Source: Rubrobacter sp. (GTDB lineage Bacteria > Actinomycetota > Rubrobacteria > Rubrobacterales > Rubrobacteraceae). From it: a stretch of 7,312 nucleotides of DNA. Both the position numbers and the translations under genes were made by a program. Position 1 is the first letter of the stretch. Each line of letters opens with the position of its first letter. The notes beneath the pieces are model-generated. The model searched no databases. It was given only the letters and a program-made list of their open reading frames with translations, and was not told the origin of the DNA. Positions 5,640 through 7,312 of the stretch are shown piece by piece. The stretch covers positions 1 through 7,312 of the forward strand of contig JAFAPF010000328.1 of NCBI GenBank assembly GCA_019247245.1. Direction: 5' to 3'.

Positions 5640-6490
5640 CCTTGTTCCCTATTAGGATTGTTTCCACGCGGCATCAGCTGGCACGTAGGACAGAAGTGCG
5701 TCGGCCTTCCCCCAACCTTCTCCCTCAACACCATGCTTCCGCATCTTGCGCACGGCTCACCATGCTTCTCAAAGACCCGCAGGTAATTCTGGTGTTCCCC
5801 AGGCCGGCCCAACACATCTCGGTACAACCGCACTGTTGTTCCCCGGTGCTCTATCCCAGCCCTAAGGTTTCGGCGGATCGCAGCGCAGAGGGCGTCCCAC
5901 TCCTCTGCTGAGAGGGTGTTGGTCTTACGGCGGGGATGCACCCGAGCGTCATAGAGGATCTCGTCTACGTAAATGTTGCCGATACCCGAGACGACCTTCT
6001 GGTCTAACAGAAGAGCTTTGATCTGGGCCTTCCGAGAACTGAGCTTGCGGTGCAGATACTGTGCGTCGAAGCTGTTTTCTAAAGGCTCCGGTCCCAAGGA
6101 GTAGAGTCTCTCCTCTAGCTCCTCCGCGCTCAACAGGCGAGCCCGCGACAAACCGGTTACATCTCTCAGAAAAAGACGTCGCGCCCCATTAAGGTAAAGT
6201 AGGAGCATGAGGACCGTAACGGGCTCCTCGACGGGCGGAACGAGGAGCAGTTGGCCCCCAATCTTGAGCTGGAAGACCAGGTTCATCTCCTTATCGAGCT
6301 CTAGGATTAGATGCTTCGCCCGCCGCCGCGCCCTTGTTATAGAGAGCCCTTTCAACCCTCGGGCGAACTCCTCAGGGGAGGGCTGCTCCACGAGGGCTGT
6401 ATTTAGCACCTCGGCTCCCTCGATCTTCGACCCCTCGACGAGCGTGCGGAGATCATCCTTGATAGTCTCGACCTCAGGGAGCTCTGGCAT
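5624..6490 (-). CDS. mutM: Fpg/MutM-Nei family formamidopyrimidine-DNA glycosylase / AP lyase
   Basis: This family excises oxidised bases such as 8-oxoguanine and formamidopyrimidines, then cleaves the abasic strand. The 288-residue protein begins MPELPEVETI with the nucleophile Pro2 and Glu3. Lys59 lies in RRRAKHLIL, the helix-two-turn-helix in KALLLDQKVVSGIGNIYVDE (158-177), and a C-terminal zinc finger uses Cys247, Cys250, Cys267 and Cys270, with the finger Arg262 in GGRPTHFCPTC. Catalytic residues are intact. Residues that fill the void after base flipping differ from E. coli Fpg: the HLGMTG block reads QLKIGG (Ile77 for Met), and DPRRFG reads DVTGLS (Thr112 for Arg, Leu114 for Phe). Substrate preference may therefore differ, so mutM is a family-level name. 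A 17-residue tail follows the finger. The start ATG is 8 bases after the upstream gene with little Shine-Dalgarno sequence, suggesting translational coupling. Confidence 0.9.
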   Translation of the reverse strand: MPELPEVETIKDDLRTLVEGSKIEGAEVLNTALVEQPSPEEFARGLKGLSITRARRRAKHLILELDKEMNLVFQLKIGGQLLLVPPVEEPVTVLMLLLYLNGARRLFLRDVTGLSRARLLSAEELEERLYSLGPEPLENSFDAQYLHRKLSSRKAQIKALLLDQKVVSGIGNIYVDEILYDARVHPRRKTNTLSAEEWDALCAAIRRNLRAGIEHRGTTVRLYRDVLGRPGEHQNYLRVFEKHGEPCARCGSMVLREKVGGRPTHFCPTCQLMPRGNNPNREQGLTLC

Positions 6491-6498
6491 GAGTTATA

Positions 6499-7227
6499 CT
6501 AAGATCCGATGGTTCGAACGACGCTTACGAGCGGAGCGGGCTCCCCATAAACGGCCTTGTAGAGCCCATCAAGCATTACCGAACGGGCATCTAAAGAGAG
6601 CATAGCACCTTCACGCACTATCCTTTGACCTTCCCGATCTCCCGTGTAAGGGGAGATGGCCTCCATCATGATGCGGGCATGTGTTACGTCCATCGTCACA
6701 TGGCTTGTGAAGATCTCCAGATCCTCGTCGGAGAGGTTGGTCGCCTTCTTCAAGCCCTCGGTGAGACGCACGTAGATTGGGGGTACCGGCCACTCGCTCG
6801 CCGGGCCCATCGCTCCCAAGCCTAACCGTATATCTGGGTTGCGAGTCAGCTGACGATGGGCGCTTATATACAGCTGTATCTCCGGAATCGTCGATGGAGC
6901 CTTCCATTCCTCCTCGGTGAGGTCTAAAGCAGCGAGAAAGCGCCTGTAAAGAGCTGGATGGGTCTCTTGGGGGTTTAGCCGACCGTACTCATCGAAGAGA
7001 ATCTCGGCAAGGGCGAGCTGAAGCGGTTCGTCATGACCACAGTTGGAGATGAGGGATGCAAGGTACAATCTGCTCACCCGGACGTGGCGGTAATACTGAA
7101 TCGCGAACGTCCTCACCCCCTCCTCGCTCGCGTCGCCTTCTCCAAACCGCTCCAGAAAAGGATGTACCAGCGCTGGGTGCCCGATGACCTCTCGCTTTAA
7201 CCGTCTCAAAAACTCTTCAGAACCCAA
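6499..7227 (-). CDS. Haem-oxygenase-fold diiron oxidase-like protein (iron-containing redox enzyme family, TenA/PqqC superfamily)
   Basis: This is a 242-residue all-helical soluble protein resembling CADD/UndA-type haem-oxygenase-like diiron oxidases. It begins GSEEFLRRLKREVIGHPALVH, the usual first helix. The metal-site pattern is HVTMDVTH (His176, Asp180, His183), preceded by Glu145 in ASEWPVPPIY, spaced as in CADD. Glu80 (or Glu75) and His90 in FDEYGRLNPQETH probably complete the site. The family activates O2 for varied chemistry (alkene formation, p-aminobenzoate synthesis in chlamydiae, N-oxygenation), so the substrate cannot be named. I choose TTG 7227-7225 because GGAGG at 7237-7233 lies 5 bases upstream and the resulting N-terminus matches the family. 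An in-frame GTG at 7275 would add 16 residues but has no Shine-Dalgarno sequence. It heads the minus-strand cluster, with mutM 8 bases downstream. Confidence 0.85.
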   Translation of the reverse strand: MGSEEFLRRLKREVIGHPALVHPFLERFGEGDASEEGVRTFAIQYYRHVRVSRLYLASLISNCGHDEPLQLALAEILFDEYGRLNPQETHPALYRRFLAALDLTEEEWKAPSTIPEIQLYISAHRQLTRNPDIRLGLGAMGPASEWPVPPIYVRLTEGLKKATNLSDEDLEIFTSHVTMDVTHARIMMEAISPYTGDREGQRIVREGAMLSLDARSVMLDGLYKAVYGEPAPLVSVVRTIGS

Positions 7228-7312
7228 CAAAACCTCCCGTGCTACCCGATGCCCACAGTTTACCGCCCCCAACACGAAACGACTGCTAGTAACAAGAAAA
7301 GACGTATTTGCA
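7228..7312 (-). promoter_or_regulatory. Leader of the diiron oxidase-mutM-lpd cluster, with Shine-Dalgarno GGAGG
   Basis: The 85 bases upstream of the chosen TTG start contain GGAGG (7237-7233), which decides the start. A TTGTTA element lies near 7293-7288, but I cannot find a properly spaced -10 box. The upstream gene, if any, lies outside the window, so this may be a promoter region or an intercistronic gap. Confidence 0.35.

Noticed and set aside
7228..7275. GTG start at 7275 for the diiron oxidase-like gene
   Set aside because: No Shine-Dalgarno sequence precedes it, whereas GGAGG precedes TTG 7227, and the longer N-terminus is atypical of the family. It remains possible.
1..7312. CRISPR array, insertion sequence, prophage or toxin-antitoxin system
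   Set aside because: No regularly spaced repeats, transposase motifs, terminal inverted repeats, phage genes or recognisable toxin/antitoxin pair are visible.

Overview
The window looks like a bacterial chromosome segment, most likely from an actinomycete-type bacterium. I infer this from the DUF1206 membrane-protein remnant, frequent GTG/TTG starts and a mutM-lpd-lipA-lipB cluster; a Rubrobacter-like lineage is only a guess. It has two contrasting halves. The right-hand ~5 kb (2267-7227, all on the minus strand) is tightly packed and intact. The left-hand ~2.2 kb is gene-poor and carries decayed genes.

Right half, in transcription order on the minus strand: (1) a haem-oxygenase-fold diiron oxidase-like protein (6499-7227); (2) an Fpg/MutM-family DNA glycosylase/AP lyase (5624-6490); (3) dihydrolipoyl dehydrogenase Lpd with an unusual acidic loop (4106-5599); a 144-base gap containing an 8-bp inverted repeat; (4) lipoyl synthase LipA (2945-3961); (5) octanoyl transferase LipB (2267-2923). 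LipB loads octanoyl onto the lipoyl domains of 2-oxoacid dehydrogenases and the glycine cleavage system. LipA inserts two sulfurs to make the lipoyl group, and Lpd reoxidises it. Genes 3-5 are therefore one functional unit, while genes 1 and 2 are co-directional passengers or distant partners. Gaps of 8, 24 and 21 bases suggest co-transcription within the two blocks.

Left half: the start codon of a broken 79-codon reading frame overlaps the lipB stop (2031-2270, minus). A small intact VOC/glyoxalase-fold gene (1541-1897, plus) faces the lip genes. A DUF1206 six-helix membrane-protein gene (263-1103, minus) has been destroyed by four frameshifts and an amber stop. Upstream of the latter lies a possible 23-residue membrane peptide (84-155, minus). 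The non-coding stretch 1104-1540 holds several short inverted and direct repeats but no recognisable RNA gene.

Because five long frames in the right half are error-free, the clustered lesions in the left half are better explained by real gene decay than by poor sequence quality. I see no CRISPR array, transposase, tRNA, rRNA, or clear new defence or biosynthetic system. The most unusual items are the acidic Lpd insert, the non-canonical MutM lesion-recognition residues, the LipA N-terminal extension and the orphan diiron oxidase-like gene at the head of the cluster.
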